Assembly (NCBI RefSeq): GCF_024362695.1
Contig: NC_065407.1
Location: 4,588,001 to 4,652,000 of the forward strand
Length of the DNA stretch: 64,000 nt
Direction: 5' to 3'
Source: Pectinophora gossypiella
Lineage: Eukaryota; Arthropoda; Insecta; Lepidoptera; Gelechiidae
This document shows positions 42,670-52,273 of the stretch, one piece after another. The translations under genes and the position numbers were made by a program. The notes below the pieces were generated by a model, which was not told the origin of the DNA, did no database searches, and was given only the letters and a program-made list of their open reading frames with translations. Positions within the stretch are counted from its first letter, which is position 1, and each line of letters starts with the position of its first letter.

Positions 42670-43539
42670 AATTCTATGATTTTAGTCTACCCTCCCGTAG
42701 TATTTAGGTGTTATTGTCATCTGAGGGTTTGTCTTATTTGTTTTATTTAATTCGTGGTGTTTCGTTAGTGTAGCGTAAAAATAGGTAGCAATATGATTGC
42801 GAATTAATTTAATTATTTTTGAACAGATTTTGTACCTACCTACCGCCGATATATAGAGACTCGCAATGTTATCAATGACAAGCCCGCAGCAATTCTTGTA
42901 GCCGTAGCATACTGCTAAATAACACTCGTGACGCGATAAGTTAATAAATTTTAGTGACTGCGCGATTAAAATATGGCAATATAATTGGTTTATTGATCAG
43001 TTGTGATGCTGTGCTACGGCAAAATAGGGTCTTTTCTGTCAAAATGATAAACACAAGGGACAAGGAACTGATGCAACTACCGTCATAATGTTGACAAGAT
43101 GACGTGTTGTGATCCGGGGCCGCAGCCGGGGCGCTGGTCCCGTCGCCGCCTGGCACAGGTGATCGATTGTTCAGCCACCGAGACCACGCGCGCCCCACTA
43201 GGGAGTGCCCACGACGAAACGAACTTACGCGAACTTTCGAGAAGTTTTGAGAATGGTCTGCGATGTAAACAAAAGACTGCACGCTACACGCGACGCAATA
43301 GGGGTGGAGATATATGCGAAAGTTATTACGCAATTCATTAAATTCAGATTACATTTTAAAAATATAATACTTCAAATAAACTTTATTGGCCATTTCAAGG
43401 AAGGCCACTTCCTTCTTTTTAACCTCTTTACACAAACATAATAGACAAAATATGGCATATTGTTTTCGTTTCAACAGTACCACAATTGTTTCAGTTCTAC
43501 ACGCGTACAAACAACATTATTCATAAACCTTTATTTTTC
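42670..43539. other. Intronic stretch with a GC-rich island at 43084-43300
   Basis: Most is AT-rich and unassigned. From 43084 (GACGTGTTGTGATCCGGGGC, CGCAGCCGGGGCGCTGGTCC, GTCGCCGCC) the sequence is markedly GC- and CpG-rich for this genome. Both strands have open frames of 78-130 codons across it, but none has a recognised domain. Confidence 0.4.
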
Positions 43540-43543
43540 CACT

Positions 43544-43867
43544 TGTTACGTCATCATCCCCTATGTATAATGCTGACTACACCCCAACGATGCACACGGC
43601 ACTAATATATGACGCCATTGATGGCCTAGATTATTTCGCAATAGAAACTGGAAACTGCTGAAGCAGCGGCGCATCGGAAGCGCGTGTGACCTCGAAGACG
43701 AGCCCTGGGAACCACTTTGACACACGCATCGGTCGGGTCGAGTTGTGGATTAGTATTAAGTTAATTAAGTAAAACAGTGTATTTTTTCTATCTTGAAGAA
43801 ATTCCAATAAATTAATTTGTAGAAATTTCGGTTTTTTTTACATCCTTCGACTGTCGCTTTCGTAATT
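43544..43867 (+). repeat. 5' LTR
   Basis: 324 bp, starting TGTTACGTCATCATCCCC and ending CTTTCGTAATT. It contains CCAATAAATTAATTTG near 43805, a likely poly(A) signal. It matches 50773-51096 base for base by eye (constant offset 7229). Confidence 0.92.
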
Positions 43868-43884
43868 GGCGCAGTCGGTAGGAT
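43867..43884 (+). other. Primer-binding site, tRNA-Ser type
   Basis: TGGCGCAGTCGGTAGGAT starts at the last T of the LTR. TGG complements the tRNA 3' CCA, and GGCGCAGTCGG is the site I associate with the 17.6/297 group (tRNA-Ser). The tRNA assignment is from memory. Confidence 0.7.
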
Positions 43885-44058
43885 ACTCGCGGGCTGGTTC
43901 GTGAACTACGCATTCTTCCGGACATCGAAGACACATCGCTACATCCGCGGACCACCTGGAGGCTTTCAAGTCCAGTTCGAGTATCCTGAACCTACGGGAG
44001 CTGCACAGCCAGGAGGAGTATCCAGAAATTGATACTGCAGAGAAACCGAGATGTATAT

Positions 44059-44064
44059 GTGAGT
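44059..44064 (+). promoter_or_regulatory. Candidate env splice donor
   Basis: GTGAGT in the leader upstream of gag is the best donor match there. Paired with the acceptor ending at 49047 it would join a short leader with an upstream ATG (44051) to the env frame in phase, as errantivirus env mRNAs are known to be spliced. Inference only. Confidence 0.45.
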
Positions 44065-44260
44065 TACTGAATATATTTCTTATTCGTGTTGCTCTGTTAG
44101 TTCCTAGTTCCTTTCCAAAATTTTTCGTAACGTGAAATCAACGCCGAGCGACTCTGCAATCAGGCAGGCTCGCAGGCAACGTAACGTAGATTTAGGTAGA
44201 ATTATAGATAGCCCTGATTTAGGTAATATTTTAGAGGATATTTTTGAAACGAAAGTAAAT

Positions 44261-45493
44261 ATGTCTCACGACCCTGATGTAATTTATAAGGCACTTCGCC
44301 CTGTCCCCGAATTTGACGGGAACCCTAACGTTCTCGTTAGATTTATAAAATTATGTGACGCACTGGTAGTAAGTTACATGTCAACTGCTCAGGGCAGTGA
44401 ATTAGGAAACTTATGTCTAATTAACGGCATCTTGAATAAGATAACTGGACCTGCTGCGACGATTATAAATTCAAATGGTGTACCAGACAACTGGCAAGGT
44501 ATCCGTGATGCTTTAATCAACAACTTTGCTGACCAAAGGGACGAGACAGCTCTTTACAATGATCTGTCACTCGCTATGCAAGGCTCTAAATCTCCTCAAG
44601 AATTCTATAACCATTGCCAGACTTTATATAGCACCATAATGACATATGTGACATTGAATGAAACCTTATCCACCACTATCGAGGCTAAACGTCAGCTTTA
44701 CAAGAAGCTTACGTTACAGGCTTTTGTGCGAGGACTAAAAGACCCTCTAGGGTCTAGGATCAGGTGCATGAGACCTCCTACTATTGAGAAGGCCTTGGAA
44801 TTCGTACAAGAGGAACTAAACGCCCTCTATCTCCAACAGCGTAACGATTCGCTACCTAAAGCTCAATTACAGGGTAAACCAACCCCTACCTTTTTACCAC
44901 CGGTACCTGTACCAGTACATAAACCATTTAATATGCCACCGCAGCCATTCAAATTTTACTCTCCCCCTCAGCAGCATATGAGATTCAACCCACAGCCTCA
45001 GAATCCCTTACCTGGACCTTCACGCACGCAGCAAATGTTCCGTGCGTTGCCACCCAACTATAACCCACGCAGTAACGTATTCCGTTTACCGCAAAGGAAT
45101 CCAGTTCCCACGCCTATGAGTGGTGTCCAACATTTTACACCAAGAAACCTACCTTTGACAGGACATGACTGGAGGAGACACGGGAATCCACCCCCAACAA
45201 ACTACTTCAAGACTCGTGAAGTAAATGTTAATGAGTGTGCGACCGACTATGATAACTACTACTACTATCCAGATTACTATAGTGACATGACTTACCAGCC
45301 GACTTATGACAATGACTATTATAATAGCTATCAAAATTACACTCAGTATGACGATAACTATAACTTACCGTGTCTGTACGAAGAGACATCCCCAGCTGAC
45401 GTTACTGTACTTACCGATGAGAAAGACGAAACAACCACCCCCTCTGTAGGTGAAAATTTTCAGGAAACCCCGAATACAAAAAGACTAAAATAG
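44261..45493 (+). CDS. gag: gag of the LTR element
   Basis: Structural protein of the particle. The first in-frame ATG is at 44261 (MSHDPDVIYKALRPVPEFDG), giving 410 residues. The frame is open upstream to 44108 without an ATG (a GTG is at 44132), so a longer product would need a non-AUG start or splicing. The N-terminal half is a capsid-like helical region (FIKLCDALVVSYM, DQRDETALYNDLSLAMQGSK, EFYNHCQTLY). The C-terminal third is rich in Pro, Gln, Asn and Tyr (PPQPFKFYSPPQQH; many YD/YY), and no CCHC zinc knuckle is present, which is usual in this group. It overlaps pol by 40 bases. Confidence 0.85.
   Translation: MSHDPDVIYKALRPVPEFDGNPNVLVRFIKLCDALVVSYMSTAQGSELGNLCLINGILNKITGPAATIINSNGVPDNWQGIRDALINNFADQRDETALYNDLSLAMQGSKSPQEFYNHCQTLYSTIMTYVTLNETLSTTIEAKRQLYKKLTLQAFVRGLKDPLGSRIRCMRPPTIEKALEFVQEELNALYLQQRNDSLPKAQLQGKPTPTFLPPVPVPVHKPFNMPPQPFKFYSPPQQHMRFNPQPQNPLPGPSRTQQMFRALPPNYNPRSNVFRLPQRNPVPTPMSGVQHFTPRNLPLTGHDWRRHGNPPPTNYFKTREVNVNECATDYDNYYYYPDYYSDMTYQPTYDNDYYNSYQNYTQYDDNYNLPCLYEETSPADVTVLTDEKDETTTPSVGENFQETPNTKRLK
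45454..45460 (+). promoter_or_regulatory. -1 ribosomal frameshift heptamer between gag and pol
   Basis: A-AAT-TTT read in gag frame (45454-45460) fits the X-XXY-YYZ rule. It lies in the only window where both frames are open: the pol frame has a TGA at 45451-45453 and the gag stop is at 45491-45493. A -1 slip there enters pol directly. Confidence 0.7.
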
Positions 45494-48400
45494 AGGTTAA
45501 TTTGCAAACACAGCGTCAATTACCCTTTATACAGATTTCAAATCCACCTTTGAAACTGTTAATTGACACCGGGGCTAATCAATCATTCATAAGCCCGGAA
45601 GCTGTAAAAAAATACTATCCCCACTTGCCACTTAACCATGACCCCTTTGAAGTGACTAATGTGCATGCGACATCTAGAAATAATTACTCAATAACTATAC
45701 CTTGCTTTCCAGAGTTAAACGACAAAAATGAAATTAAACTGTTCATATATCATTTTCATAATTTTTTCGACGGTCTAATCGGGCTTGACCTATTAACGGA
45801 TTGGGAAGCTAAGATCGATTTAAAATCACTATCCTTAGCAACTAAACATGCCGTAAATCCAATCAATGTACATAATTCGCGCAATACAAATTTGTATGAA
45901 AACATTATACCGGCACAAAGTACAAAATTAATAAAAATACCTATCCATACCTCGGATGGCGATGCATACATTCCGAGACAGATCATATGTAGTTGTATTA
46001 TTCATGAATGCTTGACAACAGTAAGTAACAATCGTGGAATATTAGAAGTCGAGAATCCGACACCTAATGACGTTATCTTTTCCCTAGACAGGCCCGCACA
46101 GGCAGAGTTATACAATATCGAGTGCACGCGTACTGACCGCGCCCATAATGATCGCGCGAAACGTGTATTAGAACGATTACGTACGGATCATATGAACGCA
46201 GAGGCAAAAGCGAACCTGGAATCTTTATGTTCGCAGTATGCAGACGTGTTTTATCTGGAAGGTGAACCCCTTACATTCACTAACCAAATTAAGCACAGTA
46301 TAAAAACCACCGATGAAGTTCCTATCTATACAAAAACTTATAGATATCCGTATGTACACAGGCAAGAAGTTAGGGAACAAATAGACAAAATGTTGGAACA
46401 GGGTATCATTAGACCTTCCCGCTCCGCGTGGAGCTCACCAATCTGGATTGTGCCGAAGAAAGCTGACGCCTCTGGTAAAACTAAATGGCGACTCGTTATA
46501 GACTTCCGTAAGTTAAACGAGAAAACCCTGGATGACAAGTATCCCATACCCAACATAACAGACGTGTTGGACAAGCTGGGACGATGTCAATATTTCACCA
46601 CCTTGGACTTAGCCAGTGGGTTTTATCAGGTTGAGATGGAAACATCAGATGGATCCATCCCAAAAACAGCTTTCAATGTCGAAAACGGACATTACGAATT
46701 TTTACGCATGCCAATGGGACTCAAAAATAGTCCATCAACGTTTCAACGTGTCATGGACAATGTTCTCAAAGAATTGCAAAATACTGTATGTCTCGTTTAC
46801 CTCGACGATATTATAGTCTTCAGCGCTTCACTACAGGAGCACATGGTAAATCTGGGTAAAGTCTTTCAAAAACTTCGTGAATCTAATTTTAAGATTCAGA
46901 TGGACAAGTCTGAATTTCTTAAATTAGAAACACCATATCTCGGGCATATTATCAGTGGAGAAGGCATCAAGCCTAACCCAGATAAAATAGCCGCCATACA
47001 AAAATACCCTATTCCGAAGACAACCAAAGAAATTAAAAGTTTTCTAGGGTTGTTAGGATATTATCGCCGTTTTATTCCGGACTTGTCTAAAATCACAAAA
47101 CCTATGACCTCTATGCTCAAAAAGGGTGTAAAAATAAAACTTACCCCTGAATACGTTCAGAGTTTTGAGCACTGCAAAACACTGTTAACTAACGATCCGA
47201 TTTTACAATACCCGGATTTCTCTAAGGAGTTTATCCTGACCACTGACGCATCGAACATCGCGTTAGGAGCTGTTTTATCACAAGGTACGATAGGCGCGGA
47301 CAAACCAGTAGCCTACGCGTCGAGAACTTTGAACGATAGTGAAATAAATTATTCCACTATCGAAAAAGAACTCTTAGCTATCGTTTGGGCTACTAAATAC
47401 TTCAGGCCGTACCTATTTGGCCGAAAGTTTAAAATAGTAACGGATCATAAACCGTTACAATGGCTCGTTAATATTAAAGAACCCAATTCACGGTTAACGA
47501 GATGGCGTTTAAAACTGTCGGAATACGACTACACCGTGGTGTATAAGAAAGGGAAACATAATGTAAATGCAGATGCTTTATCCCGCGTCGAATTACACAA
47601 CGAAGAGACTAGTTCCATGGACGTGAACCCTTCTGAGAGGCCGCCCTCTCCATCTGGCTCTCGAACACTCACTGCCCATACGTCTCAGGAGAACCCAATC
47701 CTCGAGGTTCCTATTAGTGAAGATCCTTTAAATAAATTTCAACGACAACTAGTGTTGTCAGTAGTCGATGACGTCAAGCGTCGCCCAGCCGTTTCAAAAC
47801 CTTTTGAAACACATACGCGTACCGTGGTCCAAATTTCACATACAGATTTAGAAAATGACGTTGTTAACGCCATTAAGGAATACATCAACCCAAAAGTAAA
47901 AACTGGCCTATTGATAACACCTCCCCTAGCAATGTACTCTATAATTCCCATTATCCAAAATAAATTCCGTAGTTCCGCCATGAATTTAGTGTTGAGTAAA
48001 TCAGAATTAGAAAATGTAAAGGAGTACTTTAGGCAGCAGGAAATAATTAGGAATTACCACGACGGCAAGACGAACCACCGCGGAATAAACGAAACTTATT
48101 TGGCATTATCAAAACGTTATTACTGGCCTAAAATGAAGGACCAAATTTCAAAATTTATTAACGATTGTACGGTGTGTGGTCAAGGTAAGTATGATCGCAA
48201 CCCCATCAAGCAAAGGTTTAATATCGTTCCTCCAGCCACCAAGCCATTTGAAATTGTACATGTGGACCTTCTCACTATCGAAAGTGAGAAATATCTAACT
48301 ATCGTAGATGTGTTTTCCAAATACGGCCAAGCGTACCATCTACGTGATGGCACAGCCCTAAGTGTAATACAAGGGTTACTCCACTATGGTACTCACCATG

Positions 48401-49104
48401 GGTTACCTCTCAATATTGTTAGTGATAACGGCCCTGAATTCACGAATCAGATGTTCATCGAATTTTTAAAAGTACATAACATAGATCACCATAAAACACT
48501 TCCCCACTGTCCAAATGATAACGGAATCGTCGAACGCTTTCACTCCACCCTACTGGAACATCTAAGGTTGTTACGTCTAAAACAGAAAAATGAACCCGTC
48601 GTAAACTTAATGCCTTACGCAGTTATAGCATACAATGGATCTATACATAGTTTTACTAAATGTAGACCTTGTGACCTTATACGCGGCCATCTCGATCCTC
48701 GAGATCCCGTAAGCATAAATTTAACAAATCATTTACTTCAACAGTATATAGAATCGCACAGAAATCAGATGAAAGAGGTTTATAACATAATAAATGAGTC
48801 TTCTCTTCATGATCGTACAAATCTTATAGAGAACAGGAATAAGGACCGTGAGGACGAGGAGCAGTACCACCCTGATCAGCAAGTCTTCATTAAGAACCCG
48901 GTAGCAAGTCGCCAAAAACTAGCGCCTCGTTACACACAGGATAAAGTCTTGGCCGACTTACCAATTCATATTTACACTTCCAAAAAAAGAGGTCCTGTTG
49001 CTAAGTCGCGTTTAAAACGCGCCCCTAAATCTAGTAAATTGTTACAGGTTTCTGGTGATGATAGCTGTCCAGTGGGTTCGAGCGACAAAGGACATAAGAC
49101 TTGA
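45454..49104 (+). CDS. pol: pol of the LTR element (protease, RT, RNase H, integrase)
   Basis: Expressed by -1 frameshift from gag; the frame is open from 45454 and has no start codon of its own. About 1200 residues follow 45502. The aspartic protease motif LLIDTGANQSFI lies about 20 residues in. RT follows, with KWRLVIDFRKLNEKTL, FTTLDLASGFYQVEM, FLRMPMGLKNSPSTFQRVMD and catalytic YLDDIIVFS (about residue 432). RNase H shows TTDASNIALGAVLSQ (about 580) and VTDHKPLQWL. Integrase has an HHCC zinc finger (about 852-893, ending CTVCGQ) and DDE residues in VDVFSK, VSDNGPEF and NGIVERFHS (about 934-1010). All catalytic motifs are present. It overlaps env by about 50 bases. Confidence 0.92.
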   Translation, partial: KFSGNPEYKKTKIEVNLQTQRQLPFIQISNPPLKLLIDTGANQSFISPEAVKKYYPHLPLNHDPFEVTNVHATSRNNYSITIPCFPELNDKNEIKLFIYHFHNFFDGLIGLDLLTDWEAKIDLKSLSLATKHAVNPINVHNSRNTNLYENIIPAQSTKLIKIPIHTSDGDAYIPRQIICSCIIHECLTTVSNNRGILEVENPTPNDVIFSLDRPAQAELYNIECTRTDRAHNDRAKRVLERLRTDHMNAEAKANLESLCSQYADVFYLEGEPLTFTNQIKHSIKTTDEVPIYTKTYRYPYVHRQEVREQIDKMLEQGIIRPSRSAWSSPIWIVPKKADASGKTKWRLVIDFRKLNEKTLDDKYPIPNITDVLDKLGRCQYFTTLDLASGFYQVEMETSDGSIPKTAFNVENGHYEFLRMPMGLKNSPSTFQRVMDNVLKELQNTVCLVYLDDIIVFSASLQEHMVNLGKVFQKLRESNFKIQMDKSEFLKLETPYLGHIISGEGIKPNPDKIAAIQKYPIPKTTKEIKSFLGLLGYYRRFIPDLSKITKPMTSMLKKGVKIKLTPEYVQSFEHCKTLLTNDPILQYPDFSKEFILTTDASNIALGAVLSQGTIGADKPVAYASRTLNDSEINYSTIEKELLAIVWATKYFRPYLFGRKFKIVTDHKPLQWLVNIKEPNSRLTRWRLKLSEYDYTVVYKKGKHNVNADALSRVELHNEETSSMDVNPSERPPSPSGSRTLTAHTSQENPILEVPISEDPLNKFQRQLVLSVVDDVKRRPAVSKPFETHTRTVVQISHTDLENDVVNAIKEYINPKVKTGLLITPPLAMYSIIPIIQNKFRSSAMNLVLSKSELENVKEYFRQQEIIRNYHDGKTNHRGINETYLALSKRYYWPKMKDQISKFINDCTVCGQGKYDRNPIKQRFNIVPPATKPFEIVHVDLLTIESEKYLTIVDVFSKYGQAYHLRDGTALSVIQGLLHYGTHHGLPLNIVSDNGPEFTNQMFIEFLKVHNIDHHKTLPHCPNDNGIVERFHSTLLEHLRLLRLKQKNEPVVNLMPYAVIAYNGSIHSFTKCRPCDLIRGHLDPRDPVSINLTNHLLQQYIESHRNQMKEVYNIINESSLHDRTNLIENRNKDREDEEQYHPDQQVFIKNPVASRQKLAPRYTQDKVLADLPIHIYTSKKRGPVAKSRLKRAPKSSKLLQVSGDDSCPVGSSDKGHKT
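49040..49047 (+). promoter_or_regulatory. Candidate env splice acceptor
   Basis: TTGTTACAG ending at 49047, near the 3' end of pol and just upstream of the env frame. With the donor at 44059 the joined phase agrees with env, and the N-terminus gains a hydrophobic start. Not shown experimentally. Confidence 0.45.
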
Positions 49105-50743
49105 AAATCTAGATGACGGACCGGGACTCTTACCTTTTAAACTAGGACCGACAAGACTTATTTCCCATTACCACACATTTGTGCAATATGTACAAATCAA
49201 CGACATTAAAGACAAAATTGACATGATAAAACTACAAATACGCGACTTTGAGACTAAACTACCGAATGACACGTATACTCTTTACGAACTACAGATAAAT
49301 TATCTCTCAGAAAAACTGGATAATGTTATAGAACATTTGAGAAGTCTAGAACCCAACCGCGTTAAAAGAGGATTAATCGATGGCTTAGGCTCAGTTATAA
49401 AAAGCATTACAGGTAACCTTGATTATTCCGATGCCGTAAGATATAATGAATTAATTAAAGTTTTACAAGCAAATGAAAACAAAATCATAACTGAACTCGA
49501 TAATCATGTTAGTTTGTCTAAGGAATGGATGTCGCAACATTATGAGGTAATGTCGCAACTAGCAGAGAATCAAAAACAAATTAATTCCACACTTGAGCTT
49601 TTACTAAATTCCGAATCATATAGAGAAAGCAGCTTAATTAAATATGCTAAGTTTTATCAATTACTTACTATAATTAGCGAAAACACTGAACATTTAGTTA
49701 AGGAATTATCTAGGATAGAAAACATGTTAGCATTTATACAAGCATCTAGTACTCATCATTCTATGTTAAGTACAGTTGTCTTAAAAAATATGATTAATAA
49801 GCTTAGGTTATTATACGGACGAGATAGGATATTAAACTTAGAGATTAGAAATTATTATAATATAATAAAACCAGGGTCGTATTACGTAGGAAATCAATTA
49901 GTTATACTTTTCAAAATTCCTATATTAGATATAAATACTTACGATCTATATAAATTAGCGTTAGCACCCAATAGAAATCATCAAGTCATCATACCCCCCT
50001 ACCCTTACATAGCAACCGAAGGGAAATTATTCATGTACATAGAGGCTGAATGCCCGAAGGTTGAGGAGTTATACCTCTGTACAGAAAATCTCAATCATCA
50101 AATCAGAAAGCACGATGACTGTGTCCATACTTTAATCACCAACCAGTCTATTAGCAGCTTTTGCGAACCGACCACTATCGAGCTGAAGAGAGAAGCCATG
50201 GAACAGCTGGATGACAGAAGCTACATCGTGTCCTTCCCAAACCTCACAAGAACCCAACTTACCTGTGACGGCGACGACTACGATCAACTTCAAGGGAGCT
50301 ACTTAGTGACGATGCCGCTACACTGTATTCTACGTACTGAAGAATTCACCATTGTTAATGAAAACGATCAAATTGCTGGCCAACCGCTGAAGCTCAAGAA
50401 AATATCCTTCACTGAAAGCCAAAAATCTACTACATCTCCACGGTTCCAGATGAACTCTATAAACCTGAAAGCTCTACATGACATTCAAAAGAAAATTACT
50501 TTACAAGCACCCATCGAAGTAGATAGTGTGGTACCACACTCACTGTATCACACAACCATCCCATTTTATGCACTTGTATTAGGTGCACTTGCACTGAGTA
50601 TCATCATTTTAATACTAAAACGCCAGAAGAAATTCAACAAAATTAAAAATCATTCTACCTCTACAAAAAGCGAAACGAAATATGAAGACATAGGAGAACC
50701 AGGCAAGAGGAATCATCCCGCAATATTTTCTATAAAAACATAG
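49058..50743 (+). CDS. env: env of the LTR element (fusion-protein-like envelope glycoprotein)
   Basis: About 560 residues in a frame distinct from pol. A hydrophobic N-terminus precedes a surface-type region. A furin-like site RVKR lies about 100 residues in, followed by a Gly-rich, fusion-peptide-like segment (GLIDGLGSVIKSITGN). Long helical regions follow (SLSKEWMSQHYEVMSQLAEN, ELSRIENMLAFIQ), then a Cys-containing region and a transmembrane segment near the C-terminus (FYALVLGALALSIIILIL) with a basic cytoplasmic tail (KRQKKFNKIKN). This layout is that of the F-like env of insect errantiviruses, related by descent to baculovirus fusion proteins (established knowledge). The ATG at 49058 lies inside the end of pol, and a spliced leader may supply the true start. 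Confidence 0.85.
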   Translation: MIAVQWVRATKDIRLENLDDGPGLLPFKLGPTRLISHYHTFVQYVQINDIKDKIDMIKLQIRDFETKLPNDTYTLYELQINYLSEKLDNVIEHLRSLEPNRVKRGLIDGLGSVIKSITGNLDYSDAVRYNELIKVLQANENKIITELDNHVSLSKEWMSQHYEVMSQLAENQKQINSTLELLLNSESYRESSLIKYAKFYQLLTIISENTEHLVKELSRIENMLAFIQASSTHHSMLSTVVLKNMINKLRLLYGRDRILNLEIRNYYNIIKPGSYYVGNQLVILFKIPILDINTYDLYKLALAPNRNHQVIIPPYPYIATEGKLFMYIEAECPKVEELYLCTENLNHQIRKHDDCVHTLITNQSISSFCEPTTIELKREAMEQLDDRSYIVSFPNLTRTQLTCDGDDYDQLQGSYLVTMPLHCILRTEEFTIVNENDQIAGQPLKLKKISFTESQKSTTSPRFQMNSINLKALHDIQKKITLQAPIEVDSVVPHSLYHTTIPFYALVLGALALSIIILILKRQKKFNKIKNHSTSTKSETKYEDIGEPGKRNHPAIFSIKT

Positions 50744-50761
50744 AAAATAGTTGCTGTTCTT

Positions 50762-50772
50762 CGGGAGGGAGA
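50762..50772 (+). other. Polypurine tract
   Basis: CGGGAGGGAGA directly precedes the 3' LTR and would prime plus-strand synthesis. Confidence 0.75.
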
Positions 50773-51096
50773 TGTTACGTCATCATCCCCTATGTATAAT
50801 GCTGACTACACCCCAACGATGCACACGGCACTAATATATGACGCCATTGATGGCCTAGATTATTTCGCAATAGAAACTGGAAACTGCTGAAGCAGCGGCG
50901 CATCGGAAGCGCGTGTGACCTCGAAGACGAGCCCTGGGAACCACTTTGACACACGCATCGGTCGGGTCGAGTTGTGGATTAGTATTAAGTTAATTAAGTA
51001 AAACAGTGTATTTTTTCTATCTTGAAGAAATTCCAATAAATTAATTTGTAGAAATTTCGGTTTTTTTTACATCCTTCGACTGTCGCTTTCGTAATT
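50773..51096 (+). repeat. 3' LTR
   Basis: Same 324 bp as 43544-43867, with no difference seen. It is followed by the CACT target duplication. Confidence 0.92.
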
Positions 51097-51604
51097 CACT
51101 ACAATCGGGTGAGAATGTCCCGTATATAAAGTATTTTTGTTCGCCCTACTAAAGTAGAAATGTGGCCTATTAGCTCGATATCCGGTGTTAAACGCCTAAT
51201 TCGGGGCCCCGCGTTTTTTGTTCTGCTCACACCTGTTGGGGACGCTTGATTTGGGGGCTTGACACGTGGCATGTTACGTGATAATGTTTTAATAGGTCAG
51301 GCAGTAGCGAGTAGGAACGATTTCGCGTCAGTGTAATCAGCCAATTCAGCATCGAAATAGTACGTAATTATTAATTGTATTTAATGAAATTAAACCTTCT
51401 TGGATGTTCCTACTTCTGACTACCGTGAGCTTATGTTGTGTTTAATGAAATAAGCCCGGTTATTATATGTGTATTATTATGTGTAAGTACTTCTACTAAG
51501 TATTATTATTTATCTTTCATGTACTAAAGGGGACAGCTAAACTTGAAAGAAAATAAAATACATAGTACGTGGTCAATGAGGGCCGTCTAAGGTTATTTTT
51601 TATA

Positions 51605-51895
51605 AGTCTTTAATTCATCACTAATTTAAGAGCCACGCTCTTATCGGTGTAGCATTTTCCATGCTACTTTTTAGGGAACATAGGGCAGTGGTTTCCCTCT
51701 TGCCTTCCGCCCCGTAGTACTCTGTCTGACGCGAGTGCGATGGCGCCCAGAGTAGTCCATTCCAAAGCCGTACTAGGACTCCTGTCCTCTGAATGGTACT
51801 GACAGTTACTGTTACCCTATGTCAGGTTCCAGGTTACAGTTCCTGTGACTTGCCCCTTCCGTCCTGCATTGCCGTACCGATGGCTCCCATCTAAT
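51605..51895 (-). mobile_element. SINE sharing the RTE-like LINE 3' tail
   Basis: The - strand begins near ATGGGAGCCATCGGTACGGC, runs GTCACAGGAACTGTAACCTG, CAGAGGACAGGAGTCCTAGT, GGGCGGAAGGCAAGAGGGAA, TAGCATGGAAAATGCTACAC, and ends CGATAAGAGCGTGGCTCTTA then AATTAG. The last segment is that of the LINE at 41245, so the two probably share one RT. A partial copy is at 30905-31010. Confidence 0.65.
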
Positions 51896-52273
51896 TAAAT
51901 AGTTTTTAATTCATTAAAACATATCCCCAATCGGGTTAGTCAGAAGTACATCCATCGCATGATGAATGGAGTAGTCACGCTTAACTGAGCTTTAGTTATA
52001 TTGTAACGGAATAGGTGGTGCGCCATATCACCATCCATAATCGTCATGCCAACTGTGATAGTAAAAATGCACTTAAGACAAATTAAATAACTCATTGGCG
52101 CAAATCGAATCAGTGCTCTCCGTTTGAGAAGTAAGCCGGTGACAAACAGGACCACAGTGACGTGAAATATATTTTTGTTTTTCGTCGTACAGTCATGAGC
52201 AATATAATGTACCCACTTTAGGACTCTGTCGCATTAACATATTTGACATTTAGTGGGACTTACAGTTCAATTT

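Larger units (their letters stand above)
43540..51100 (+). mobile_element. Complete endogenous LTR retrotransposon, TED/17.6/297-like (errantivirus group)
   Basis: Two 324-bp LTRs, identical as far as I can see, enclose a tRNA-type primer site, gag, pol and env. CACT at 43540-43543 and 51097-51100 is the 4-bp target duplication. Pol order PR-RT-RNaseH-IN places it in Ty3/Gypsy, and the env gene and Ser-type primer site point to the 17.6/297/TED branch of insect errantiviruses. No stop or frameshift beyond the programmed gag-pol shift was found, so it looks intact. It lies in sense orientation in intron 1 of the forkhead gene. Confidence 0.9.
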
